Of a stretch of 29,108 bases of DNA, positions 7,538-14,399 are shown in pieces (position 1 is the stretch's first letter; every line of letters starts with the position of its first letter). A program made the translations under genes and the position numbers. The notes beneath the pieces are model-generated. The model was not told where the DNA came from, searched no databases, and saw only the letters and a program-made list of their open reading frames with translations. Source of the stretch: Bacillota bacterium (lineage in GTDB: Bacteria; Bacillota; Clostridia; Christensenellales; Aristaeellaceae); NCBI GenBank assembly GCA_023435435.1, contig JAEYRW010000172.1:1-29108 (forward strand), given 5' to 3'.

Positions 7538-7551
7538 GTACCATGCTTAAA

Positions 7552-8034
7552 TCAGTCCCGTTCGACGAGAATCCCTTCCGCCGTGCCCGTTTGTCCGTCA
7601 ATGGGCACAATGAGCGAGAACCAGCGCGCGCCCCGCGCGAGGGCGAGCGCCGCGGGATAACTCTCCGCCCGGCACGCCTTCAGGTTTCCGCGCGGACAAA
7701 GGTGAAAGTGGGTCTGCAGAACCTCCTGACGGGCACCGCCGTTGATTCGGAGTTGAAGCGGCACTTCATACCGCCGGGCGATATCCGCCCCCATCCGGAG
7801 TGCGGCGTAAAAGCCCGGTTCCGACAGGTCGAAGACCGTCCGCGCCCGCTGTTTTGGCACGATGAGAATGTGCGGATCGCACGACGGCACGGGATGAAAA
7901 AACGCCACCACATCCGCGTCCTCAGAAAGCCGCTTCAATGGCAAGGCCCGATAAAAATGCCGGATGGAAAAAGAGAGGAGCGCGCCGGCCCAACCCCGCC
8001 GCGCGATGCGCAGCGCGAAATTGCGCGCGCTCAT
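7552..8034 (-). CDS. HIT-like domain protein lacking the first triad histidine
   Basis: The 160-residue protein resembles the histidine-triad hydrolase/transferase superfamily: FFHPVPSCDPHILIVPK (about 45-61) matches the HIT beta-strand region, and INGGARQEVLQTHFHLCPRG (97-116) matches N-x-G-x-x-Q-x-V-x-H-x-H-x-H. The canonical first histidine is Gln107, while the nucleophile position (H109) and the last one (H111) are kept. HIT enzymes act on nucleotide phosphoramidates, ApnA or nucleotide-sugar bonds; the substrate here is unknown. The N-terminus (about 1-30) is basic and partly hydrophobic and extends beyond the minimal domain. Its ATG overlaps the stop of the MscS gene (ATGA), so the two are translationally coupled. 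Confidence 0.72.
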   Translation of the reverse strand: MSARNFALRIARRGWAGALLSFSIRHFYRALPLKRLSEDADVVAFFHPVPSCDPHILIVPKQRARTVFDLSEPGFYAALRMGADIARRYEVPLQLRINGGARQEVLQTHFHLCPRGNLKACRAESYPAALALARGARWFSLIVPIDGQTGTAEGILVERD

Positions 8035-9074
8035 GAATCCCGCGTCACAAACAGCGTCTGCGTCGGGTAGGCAAACTGAACGCCCAGCTTCTGAAACGCC
8101 TCCATCAGCCGAAGGTTGAAAAGCTGGTTGAGGTCCATATAGTGCGCATAATCCGCGCCATCGACAAAATAGACGATCTCAAAATTCAGGCTGTAGGGCC
8201 CGTAGGCGGAGAAGTGCGCGCGGTTGAATTCCGCGCCCTTGATCCCGCCGAGAATTTCCGCAACCGTTCCCGGAATCTGCCTGAGCAGCTCGGGCGAAGT
8301 ATCATACGTCACGCCGACTGTGGCGACGACGCGCCTGCGCGTCATGGTTTTGTAGTTGGAAACCCGTGCGCTTGTGAGATCGGCGTTCGAAACGACGAGC
8401 TGTTCACCGCCCAGCGCGCGCAGCCGTGTGGTCTTGAGCCCGATGTGCTCCACCGTGCCCATGTTCTCGCCCGCGATGATGAAATCGCCGATGACGAAGG
8501 GCTTGTCCAGCAGGATCGTGAAAAAGCAGAAGATGTCCGTCAGGACGCTCTGGGCGGCAAAGGCGATGGCGATTCCGCCGATGCCCAGCCCGGTCACCAG
8601 CGAATTGATCTTGACACCCAGGTTGTCGAGCAGCAGAATGGCGGCGATCAACCAGATGACCACCTTGGCGATGCCCGCCATCCAGCGGGCCGCTTCCTCG
8701 GAGCCTGCGCCGCCCTTGACGGCCCTGCCGAGAAAAACGGCCGCCATTTTCGAAAGGAATGCGGCGCCCAGGTACGTCGCCAGGAGCGCCAGCGCGTAAC
8801 CAAGCGCCTTTTCGACCTTGTCAGACAGCGTTAGAATGTGCGCGGATAAGTAAACCGCGAAGAAATACGCCGCCGGGAGCGCGTATTTTTTGACTCCCAG
8901 GGCGATAAAATCACCCGTTGTGTTTTCGTGCCTTTCCGACCACGCGCGAAGCCGCCCCCCGATCATCTTACCCAGAAGAATGACGGCGAAAAGCGTCGCG
9001 ACCAGCACGGCCAGAAAGAGCAGGTACCGGGAAAGCGTGTTCCCAAAGTACACGGTTTCCTTCAAAAAGTCCAT
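8031..9074 (-). CDS. MscS-family mechanosensitive ion channel
   Basis: The 347-residue membrane protein belongs to the small-conductance mechanosensitive channel family, which releases solutes on hypo-osmotic shock. About five hydrophobic helices are visible (near 12-32, 56-77, 86-107, 130-150, 158-180). The last one, GLGIGGIAIAFAAQSVLTD, is the Gly/Ala-rich pore-lining helix of MscS, followed by LDKPFVIGDFI and the beta domain with NADLTSARVSNY. I chose the ATG at 9074 because GGGAGG lies just upstream; a start at 9107 would lie within the rplQ terminator hairpin. It follows rplQ on the same strand after a hairpin and overlaps the HIT-like gene by four bases. Confidence 0.9.
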   Translation of the reverse strand: MDFLKETVYFGNTLSRYLLFLAVLVATLFAVILLGKMIGGRLRAWSERHENTTGDFIALGVKKYALPAAYFFAVYLSAHILTLSDKVEKALGYALALLATYLGAAFLSKMAAVFLGRAVKGGAGSEEAARWMAGIAKVVIWLIAAILLLDNLGVKINSLVTGLGIGGIAIAFAAQSVLTDIFCFFTILLDKPFVIGDFIIAGENMGTVEHIGLKTTRLRALGGEQLVVSNADLTSARVSNYKTMTRRRVVATVGVTYDTSPELLRQIPGTVAEILGGIKGAEFNRAHFSAYGPYSLNFEIVYFVDGADYAHYMDLNQLFNLRLMEAFQKLGVQFAYPTQTLFVTRDS

Positions 9075-9106
9075 GCGTCCTCCCTTCACAGCAACTCCAT
9101 ATGCCA

Positions 9107-9137
9107 AAGAAGCCGGGGCAAACGCCGCCGGCTTCTT
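9107..9137 (-). terminator. Terminator-like hairpin after rplQ
   Basis: AAGAAGCCGG (9107-9116) and CCGGCTTCTT (9128-9137) are perfect 10-bp arms around an 11-base loop, ten bases past the rplQ stop. On the minus strand the descending arm ends in CTTCTTTGG, a weak T-rich tail. This is the likely end of the ribosomal supercluster, with possible read-through into mscS, for which no clear promoter is seen. Confidence 0.6.
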
Positions 9138-9147
9138 CCATTCCGCG

Positions 9148-9657
9148 TTAGACGAGCTCCAGAATCGCCATCTCGGCGGAATCGCCGCGGCGGGGGCCCT
9201 TCTTCACGATGCGGGTATATCCGCCGCCCTGACCCTTGTCCGCGGCGCGCTTCTTGTACTTGGGCGCGATTTCGCGGAAGAGCTTCTCGACGACCTGATG
9301 CTTGATGTTCTTTTTGCGCTCCAGGAAGTCGTCGCGGTCCTCGTCCTTTTTCTGCATGACGGGGATGTCGTAGAGGTACTTCATGACCTGGCGGCGCGCG
9401 GCGAGGCGGCCGGGGGCGTCGTTCACGACCTCTTTGACGACGATCTGCAGCTTTTCGTTCTTGCCTTCCTTCGTCGCGGCGACGGTATTGTCGCACTCGC
9501 GCATCGCGATGGTGATCAGGTGCTCGGCAATTGAGCTGACCTCCTTGGCGCGGGGCAGAGTGGTTTCGATCTTGCCATACCAGATCAGGCTTGTGACCTG
9601 ATTGCGCAGAAGGGCAACTCTCTGGTCGCTCGGCCTGTTCAGCTTGCGATTGGCCAT
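9148..9657 (-). CDS. rplQ: Ribosomal protein L17, with internal insertions
   Basis: L17 is a 50S protein near the peptide exit tunnel. RKLNRPSDQRVALLRNQVTSLI, in two overlapping parts near residues 3-24, and GGGYTRIVKKGPRRGDSAEMAILELV at the C-terminus are diagnostic. At 169 residues it is longer than the 120-127 of B. subtilis or E. coli. The extra length is a Lys/Glu-rich stretch around 58-80 and a charged stretch around 100-123 (KKDEDRDDFLERKKNIK) that split the usual central part. AGGGAGG lies eight bases before the ATG. It is the last gene of the alpha operon, 25 bases after rpoA. Confidence 0.97.
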   Translation of the reverse strand: MANRKLNRPSDQRVALLRNQVTSLIWYGKIETTLPRAKEVSSIAEHLITIAMRECDNTVAATKEGKNEKLQIVVKEVVNDAPGRLAARRQVMKYLYDIPVMQKKDEDRDDFLERKKNIKHQVVEKLFREIAPKYKKRAADKGQGGGYTRIVKKGPRRGDSAEMAILELV

Positions 9658-9682
9658 ATCCGGTTCCTCCCTAATGTTTCAT

Positions 9683-10654
9683 TCATTCGTCGCCCGATTT
9701 GAGGGCCAGTCCGAGCGCGATGAGCTTTTGCTCGACCTCTTCCAGCGACTTCTTGCCCAGGTTTCTGACCTTCATCATGTCTTCCTGGTTGCGCTGCACG
9801 AGCTCCGCGACGGTGTTGATCCCGGCGCGCTTCAAGCAGTTGAACGCGCGCACCGAAAGGTCCAGTTCCTCGATGGTCATCTCGAGAACCTTTTCCTTGG
9901 TGTCGTTCTCCGGCTCGTTGTAATCCACGTGCACGACGTTGACAGTCAGGTCGGTAAACAGGCGCATGTTGTTGGTCAGTATCTGCGCGGCGGAGGCGAG
10001 CGCCTCCTTGGGCAGGATGCTTCCGTTGGTCCACACCTCAATGGTCAGCTTGTCAAAATCCGTCACTTGGCCCACGCGGGTGTCCTCGACGGAGTAGCTC
10101 ACCTTGCGGATCGGCGTGAAAATCGAATCCACGGGGATCACCCCGATGGGCATGCCGCCAACCTTGCTTCGTTCAAACGCAAGCTGCTTGTTGCGCTCGG
10201 CGGTTACGTAGCCGCGGCCCTTTTCCAGGGTAATCTGCATCTGAAGATGCGCGCCCTCGGAAAGCGTGGCGATGTGAAGGTCGGGGTTGACGATCTCCAC
10301 TTCCTCGTCCGCCTTGATGTCCTCGGCCGTGATCTCGCAAGGGCCCTTCATGTCGATGGTGACGATTTTGGTACTGTCGGTGTAGAGCTTTACCGAGAGC
10401 AGCTTTATGTTGAGGATCAGCTCGGCCACGTCCTCCTTGACGCCCGGCACGGTCGAGAACTCATGCTGGACTCCTTCAATGCGCACGCTCGTGGCCGCAA
10501 CTCCCGGCAGGGAATTGAGCAGCACCCGGCGCAGGGAATTCCCCAGCGTCTGACCGAAACCGCGCTCCAGCGGGTTGACGATGAACTTCGCGTAGCGATT
10601 GTTTTCGCCGATCTCCACTCGTTCGATTTTCGGCTTTTCGATTTGATCGATCAC
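9683..10654 (-). CDS. rpoA: RNA polymerase alpha subunit
   Basis: The 323-residue alpha subunit drives RNA polymerase assembly through its N-terminal domain and contacts UP elements and activators through its C-terminal domain. The NTD is recognisable by RYAKFIVNPLERGFGQTLGN and SLRRVLLNSLPG (about 22-52); the CTD by LSVRAFNCLKRAGINTVAEL and KVRNLGKKSLEEVEQKL (about 255-310). The start codon is GTG, nine bases after AGGAGG. It lies 116 bp after rpsD, one of the wider gaps of the cluster, and 25 bp before rplQ. Confidence 0.98.
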   Translation of the reverse strand: MIDQIEKPKIERVEIGENNRYAKFIVNPLERGFGQTLGNSLRRVLLNSLPGVAATSVRIEGVQHEFSTVPGVKEDVAELILNIKLLSVKLYTDSTKIVTIDMKGPCEITAEDIKADEEVEIVNPDLHIATLSEGAHLQMQITLEKGRGYVTAERNKQLAFERSKVGGMPIGVIPVDSIFTPIRKVSYSVEDTRVGQVTDFDKLTIEVWTNGSILPKEALASAAQILTNNMRLFTDLTVNVVHVDYNEPENDTKEKVLEMTIEELDLSVRAFNCLKRAGINTVAELVQRNQEDMMKVRNLGKKSLEEVEQKLIALGLALKSGDE

Positions 10655-10770
10655 TCAGCGTTTCCTCCTCTCCTGACGCGGCGCGGGTTCTTCCGCGTCC
10701 GCGGAGCTTGGCCGTCCCGTGCGACCTGCGACGGGCGGCGCGTCCTGCGAAACAAGAAATTTCGTCGTTA
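10655..10770 (-). promoter_or_regulatory. Structured 116-bp gap between rpsD and rpoA
   Basis: The gap holds a 7-bp perfect stem, GACGCGG (10675-10681) with CCGCGTC (10693-10699), and a shorter one, CCCGT with ACGGG, near 10715-10735. The rpoA ribosome binding site AGGAGG lies just downstream of the first stem. No promoter with good -10/-35 spacing was found. It may only set rpoA translation relative to the ribosomal genes. Function is a guess. Confidence 0.3.
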
Positions 10771-11397
10771 TCAGCGGGAGTAAAGCTCGACGATCAGGTT
10801 CTCCTGGATCGTCAGATCGATGTCCTCGCGCTTGGGCATGGCGTCGATGGTCGCCTTGAGGTTGGGCGCATCGATGGTCATCCACTTGGGAATGACGCGG
10901 CCGGTGCCCTCACGCAGGGCCTTGAAGTGGTCGGACTCCGCAGACTTCTCACGAATGGTGATCACGTCGCCCACATCAACGATATAGGAGGGCACGTTGA
11001 CCTTTTTGCCGTTGACACGGATGTGGCCGTGGAGCACCAGCTGGCGCGCCATGGGGCGGCTCGCGCCGAAGCCCAAGCGGTACACGACGTTGTCGAGCCT
11101 GCGCTCCAGAATCTGGAGGAGGTTTTCACCGGTGATGCCCTTCATGCGGCCTGCCTGAATGAAGTAGCGGTGGAACTGGCTCTCGAGAACGCCGTAGGCG
11201 CGCTTCGCCTTCTGCTTCTCGCGCAGCTGGAGGCCGTACTCGCTCATCTTGCGCTGGCGGGCCTGGCCGTGCTCACCGGGCGGGGTGGGGCGCTGGCCCA
11301 CGGTGCACTTGGGACCGTAGCACTTGTCGCCCTTCAGGAAGAGCTTGCAGCCCTCGCGGCGGCACAGGCGGCAAACGGAACCTGTATATCTAGCCAT
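10771..11397 (-). CDS. rpsD: Ribosomal protein S4 (zinc-binding form)
   Basis: S4 starts assembly of the 30S body and in many bacteria represses its own operon. The 208-residue sequence has the zinc-binding cysteines C9, C12, C26 and C31, the Cys+ form, and the S4 RNA-binding domain RRLDNVVYRLGFGASRPMARQLVLHGHI, read here as two halves around 92-120. AGGAGG precedes the ATG. It sits between S11 and rpoA, as in the E. coli alpha operon and unlike B. subtilis, where rpsD is separate. That position makes the structured gap before rpsM a plausible S4 target. Confidence 0.98.
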   Translation of the reverse strand: MARYTGSVCRLCRREGCKLFLKGDKCYGPKCTVGQRPTPPGEHGQARQRKMSEYGLQLREKQKAKRAYGVLESQFHRYFIQAGRMKGITGENLLQILERRLDNVVYRLGFGASRPMARQLVLHGHIRVNGKKVNVPSYIVDVGDVITIREKSAESDHFKALREGTGRVIPKWMTIDAPNLKATIDAMPKREDIDLTIQENLIVELYSR

Positions 11398-11413
11398 TAA
11401 TTGTTACCTCCTG

Positions 11414-11815
11414 TTACACTCTTCTGCGCTTGGGCGGGCGGCATCCGTTGTGCGGGATGGGCGTCACGTCCTTGATCATCGTAACCTCCAGCCCCGCCGC
11501 CTGAAGCGAGCGGATGGCGGCCTCGCGCCCGGAACCCGGGCCCTTGACGTACACGTCGACGGTCTTGAGGCCATACTCCATGGCGCTCTTCGCGGCCGTC
11601 TCGGCGGCGGTCTGCGCGGCAAACGGCGTCGACTTTTTCGAGCCGCGGAATCCCAACCCGCCCGCGGACGCCCAGGAAAGCGCGTTGCCGACGGTGTCGG
11701 TGATCGTCACGATGGTGTTATTGAAAGAAGAGCGAATATGCGCTGCGCCGCGCTCCACGAGCTTTTTCTCGCGGCGTTTGCGCGTCAATTTCGACTTGAG
11801 CTTCGCCTTAGCCAT
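11414..11815 (-). CDS. rpsK: Ribosomal protein S11
   Basis: S11 is a 30S platform protein near the mRNA exit and the Shine-Dalgarno helix. The 133-residue sequence shows SSFNNTIVTITDTVGNALSW, GGLGFRGSKKSTPFAAQ and the C-terminal basic end HNGCRPPKRRRV. AGGAGG lies before the ATG, and gaps of 20 bases to rpsM and 16 to rpsD indicate one transcript. Length and motifs are ordinary for the family. Confidence 0.98.
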   Translation of the reverse strand: MAKAKLKSKLTRKRREKKLVERGAAHIRSSFNNTIVTITDTVGNALSWASAGGLGFRGSKKSTPFAAQTAAETAAKSAMEYGLKTVDVYVKGPGSGREAAIRSLQAAGLEVTMIKDVTPIPHNGCRPPKRRRV

Positions 11816-11835
11816 TTAAGAAATCCTCCTTCTCA

Positions 11836-12216
11836 CTACTTGCCGACCTTCTTCTTGCCGGCGGCCGCCTGCTTCTTGGGGCCCTTGCGCGTGCGCGCGT
11901 TGGTGCGGGTGTTCTGTCCGCGCACCGGGAGTCCCCTTCTGTGGCGCAGGCCGCGGTAGCAGCCGATCTCCATGAGGCGCTTGATGTTCATGGAGACTTC
12001 GCGGCGAAGGTCGCCCTCCACCTTTACGTGATGGTCGATGTAGTCGCGCAAGAGGCCAATCTCGTTCTCGGTCAAGTCCTTGACCCTGGTGTCGGGATTG
12101 ACGCCGGTCGCCTCGATAATGTCATCCGCGATGTTGCGGCCGATGCCGTAGATATACGTCAGGGCTATCTCAACGCGTTTTTCCCTGGGAAGATCGACAC
12201 CTGCGATTCGTGCCAT
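11836..12216 (-). CDS. rpsM: Ribosomal protein S13
   Basis: S13 sits in the 30S head and contacts the P-site tRNA and the 50S subunit. The 126-residue sequence has MARIAGVDLPREKRVEIALT at the N-terminus, the helix-hairpin-helix YIYGIG, RHRRGLPVRGQ-TRTNARTRKG, and a lysine-rich tail. I chose ATG 12216, which follows AGGAGGTAATTGTTA; a TTG two codons upstream is less likely. It opens the alpha-operon part of the cluster after a 128-bp structured gap. Confidence 0.97.
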   Translation of the reverse strand: MARIAGVDLPREKRVEIALTYIYGIGRNIADDIIEATGVNPDTRVKDLTENEIGLLRDYIDHHVKVEGDLRREVSMNIKRLMEIGCYRGLRHRRGLPVRGQNTRTNARTRKGPKKQAAAGKKKVGK

Positions 12217-12344
12217 TAACAATTACCTCCATTATTCGAACCTGTTCCGGCGCCTGGCGACGCGCGCGGAGGGTATGTGAAAGTCGCCGGAACCCGGTTT
12301 CCCGGGCAGCCGCTCCGACGGCCTTTGCCTTATGACAAGGATTG
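12217..12344 (-). promoter_or_regulatory. Structured leader candidate before rpsM
   Basis: This 128-bp gap after rpmJ contains a 9-bp perfect stem, GTTCCGGCG (12244-12252) with CGCCGGAAC (12285-12293), enclosing a GC-rich 32-base loop, and next to it CCCGG/CCGGG near 12294-12307. The rpsM ribosome binding site follows within about 25 bases of the stem on the minus strand. The location matches that of the E. coli alpha-operon leader bound by S4. No promoter with good spacing was found, so an RNA element within the long transcript is more likely than a new start. Confidence 0.45.
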
Positions 12345-12458
12345 TCAGCCCTGCTTCTGCTTGTGCTTGGGGTTCTCGCAAATGATCATTACGTGGCCCT
12401 TGCGCTTGATGACCTTGCACTTTTCGCAGATGGGCTTCACGGAAGGTCTCACTTTCAT
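12345..12458 (-). CDS. rpmJ: Ribosomal protein L36 (zinc-binding form)
   Basis: The 37-residue protein begins MKVRPSVKPICEKCKVIKRK and ends CENPKHKQKQG. Ligands C11, C14, C27 and H32 mark the zinc-binding (Cys+) form. L36 is a late-assembling 50S protein that stabilises 23S rRNA helices. AGGAGG lies eight bases before the ATG. Its place between infA and rpsM is the standard one. Confidence 0.97.
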   Translation of the reverse strand: MKVRPSVKPICEKCKVIKRKGHVMIICENPKHKQKQG

Positions 12459-12492
12459 GGGGCTTACCTCCTTCACATTAGTCAGTTCGGCG

Positions 12493-12714
12493 TCAGTTCT
12501 TGCTGCGCCAGGTGATCCGGCCGCGGGTCAGGTCATAGGGCGAGAGCTCCAGCGTGACCCGGTCGCCGGGGTAAATGCGAATGTAGTTCATGCGCATCTT
12601 TCCGGAAACATGCGCCAGTATCTTATGCCCGTTGGGCAGTTGAACTTCGAACATGGCGTTGGGAAAGGACTCCGTGACAACGCCTTCAACCTCGATAACA
12701 TCGGATTTCGACAA
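12493..12714 (-). CDS. infA: Translation initiation factor IF-1
   Basis: IF-1 binds the 30S A site and assists IF-2 and IF-3. The 73-residue OB-fold protein has VIEVEGVVTESFPNAMFEV, LPNGHKILAHVSGKMRMNYI and ILSPYDLTRGRITWR-type strands, all in family order and of normal length. The start codon is TTG (12714 to 12712): the reading frame gives Met-Ser-Lys-Ser-Asp with GGAGGAGGG seven bases upstream, and no ATG or GTG is available in frame at the right place. It begins three bases after the KOW-protein stop, so it may also be coupled to that gene. Confidence 0.96.
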   Translation of the reverse strand: MSKSDVIEVEGVVTESFPNAMFEVQLPNGHKILAHVSGKMRMNYIRIYPGDRVTLELSPYDLTRGRITWRSKN

Positions 12715-12717
12715 GCT

Positions 12718-12990
12718 CTAACCCTCCTCCTTTGAAAGACACAAGGCGATTTCGTGGTTCTCCGGCGTCTCGCCGGACAGAAGCCGCTCGCGCATGCGTT
12801 CAATGATCGTTTCAGTGGCCTTCAAATGCTTTTTCCGCTTCTTCTTTTGCTTCTGGGCGGTGTGTGTTTCGCCGTCCGCGATGAGGACGAAGTCCTCGTC
12901 GAGCAGCTTTGTCACCAGAAACCGCCTGCCCTCGTCGCGCCCGCACCTGGAAATCACGACGCGCCCGATCTCGACTGGGTAACCCCTCAT
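12718..12990 (-). CDS. KOW-domain RNA-binding protein (L14e-like)
   Basis: The 90-residue protein starts with a KOW-like fold: VEIGRVVISRCGRDEGRRFLV, then LLDEDFVLIADGE, resembling the eukaryote-like L14e/L6e/L27e KOW family that often lies between map and infA in Bacillota (B. subtilis ybzG position). A strongly basic stretch (QKQKKKRKKHLK, about 46-57) and a helical C-terminal part follow. Its ATG overlaps the map stop by four bases (ATGA), and infA begins three bases after its stop. A ribosome or rRNA-associated role is inferred from fold and location; function in bacteria is not well known. Confidence 0.85.
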   Translation of the reverse strand: MRGYPVEIGRVVISRCGRDEGRRFLVTKLLDEDFVLIADGETHTAQKQKKKRKKHLKATETIIERMRERLLSGETPENHEIALCLSKEEG

Positions 12991-13760
12991 GGAAGGGCCT
13001 CCCCGACCGTCATGCCGGGATATGAGAGGATTTCCGGCGCGCCCCCCGTGATCAGAACCGTGTGCTCGTAGTGAGCGCAGAGACTGTGATCCCGGGTCAC
13101 CACCGTCCAGCCGTCCTCGAGAATCTTCACGCGCCAATCGCCCATGGCGATCATCGGCTCGATGGCGAGCACCATGCCCGTTTCGAGTTTCACGCCGCGT
13201 CCGGGCCGTCCGTAGTTGGGCACCGAGGGGTCCTCGTGCATTTCCATGCCGATTCCGTGGCCGCACAGATCGCGGATTACCCCGTAGCCGTGCGCCTCCG
13301 CGTGCTGCTGAACCGCCCAGGAGATGTCGCCCAAACGGTTCCCCGCAAGCGCCATCTTCGCACCGCGCCAGAAGCATTCTTCGGTCACGGTGATCAGCTT
13401 TTGCGCCTCGGGGGCGCCTTGGCCCACAAGCACGGAAAACGCGCTGTCCGACTGCCAGGAATCCAAGATCACGCCGCAATCGACGGAGAGCAGTTGGCCT
13501 TCCCGGAGCGGCTGATCCGTCGAGAAGCCGTGCACCACCTGATCGTCAACCGAAGCGCAAATGGAGAAGGGATAGCCTTCATAGCCCTTGAAGGAGGGGG
13601 TCGCACCCGCCGCGCGGATCATCCCTTCCGCAAACCGGTCGAGATGAAGGGTCGTAACCCCGGGCCGAATCTCGGCCCTCAGCGCGTCGAGCACCTGCTT
13701 GAGCAGCGCGCCCGCCGCGCGCATTTTTTCAATCTGGGGCTCGGTTTTGATTGAAATCAT
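12987..13760 (-). CDS. map: Methionine aminopeptidase, type I
   Basis: This 257-residue cytoplasmic enzyme removes the initiator Met from nascent proteins. The five metal ligands are all present: D94 (SVDCG), D105 (SDSAFS), H168 (CGHGIG), E201 (AIEPM) and E232 (YEHT), with substrate-contact H77 (VVHGFS). It lacks the N-terminal zinc extension of the longer type. Its ATG overlaps the adk stop (ATGA) and its own stop overlaps the KOW gene, so adk, map and KOW form one coupled translation block. Confidence 0.98.
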   Translation of the reverse strand: MISIKTEPQIEKMRAAGALLKQVLDALRAEIRPGVTTLHLDRFAEGMIRAAGATPSFKGYEGYPFSICASVDDQVVHGFSTDQPLREGQLLSVDCGVILDSWQSDSAFSVLVGQGAPEAQKLITVTEECFWRGAKMALAGNRLGDISWAVQQHAEAHGYGVIRDLCGHGIGMEMHEDPSVPNYGRPGRGVKLETGMVLAIEPMIAMGDWRVKILEDGWTVVTRDHSLCAHYEHTVLITGGAPEILSYPGMTVGEALP

Positions 13761-14383
13761 ATTTCGCCCAAGCGTTCGAGGATGGATTTCAGAACATCCT
13801 CCGGTCGATTGTCTCCGTCGACCGAAATCAGCTTGCCTGCCTGATCGTAGTAGCCAATCAAAGGCGACGTCTGGTCATGATAGACCTCCAGCCGCTTTTT
13901 GATCGTCTCGGGCTTGTCGTCCTCGCGCTGGAAAAGCTCGCCGCCGCAGATGGGGCAAACCTTGTCGTCCGCGAGTCTGCCAATATGGAACGTGCCCTGG
14001 CACTTGAGGCACACGCGCCGCCCGGTAAGCCGCTCAAGGAGCTTTTCGTCGGGAACAACGATGTTCACAACCGCGTCGGGAGACGCGATTTCGGTAAGCG
14101 CCGCGGCCTGATCCACCGTGCGGGGAAATCCGTCCAGAAGATAGCCGGCCTTGCAGTCGTCCATGGAAAGACGTTCCTTCACCATGTCGATGACCACGCG
14201 GTCGGGCACCAGCTGTCCCTTGTCCATGAACGCCTTGGCCTCGATTCCCGTGGGGGTCTCGTTCTTGAGGGCCTGGCGGAACATGTCGCCGGTGGAGATG
14301 TGCGGAACCGCGAGCTTTGCGCTCACGCCCGTTGCCTGCGTGCCCTTGCCCGCACCGGGAGGGCCCAGAAAAATCAGCTTCAT
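13757..14383 (-). CDS. adk: Adenylate kinase (zinc LID)
   Basis: The 208-residue enzyme interconverts AMP, ADP and ATP. GPPGAGKGT (7-15) is the P-loop, DGFPRT (84-89) is the AMP-site motif, and the LID carries zinc ligands C125, C128, C143 and C146 in VCLKC and VCPICGG, as in many Gram-positive enzymes. It is a few residues shorter than the usual 214-217. GGAGG precedes the ATG, 16 bases after secY. Placement after secY is standard. Confidence 0.98.
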   Translation of the reverse strand: MKLIFLGPPGAGKGTQATGVSAKLAVPHISTGDMFRQALKNETPTGIEAKAFMDKGQLVPDRVVIDMVKERLSMDDCKAGYLLDGFPRTVDQAAALTEIASPDAVVNIVVPDEKLLERLTGRRVCLKCQGTFHIGRLADDKVCPICGGELFQREDDKPETIKKRLEVYHDQTSPLIGYYDQAGKLISVDGDNRPEDVLKSILERLGEI

Positions 14384-14399
14384 CTATCCATGCCTCCGG

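Noticed and set aside
7465..8070. 201-residue plus-strand frame through the terminator hairpin
   Set aside because: It reads through the hairpin at 7502-7537 and lies opposite the HIT-like gene, which is supported by motifs and by coupling to mscS.
9075..9107. Upstream start for the MscS gene
   Set aside because: The first 11 residues would come from the rplQ terminator region, whereas GGGAGG directly supports ATG 9074.
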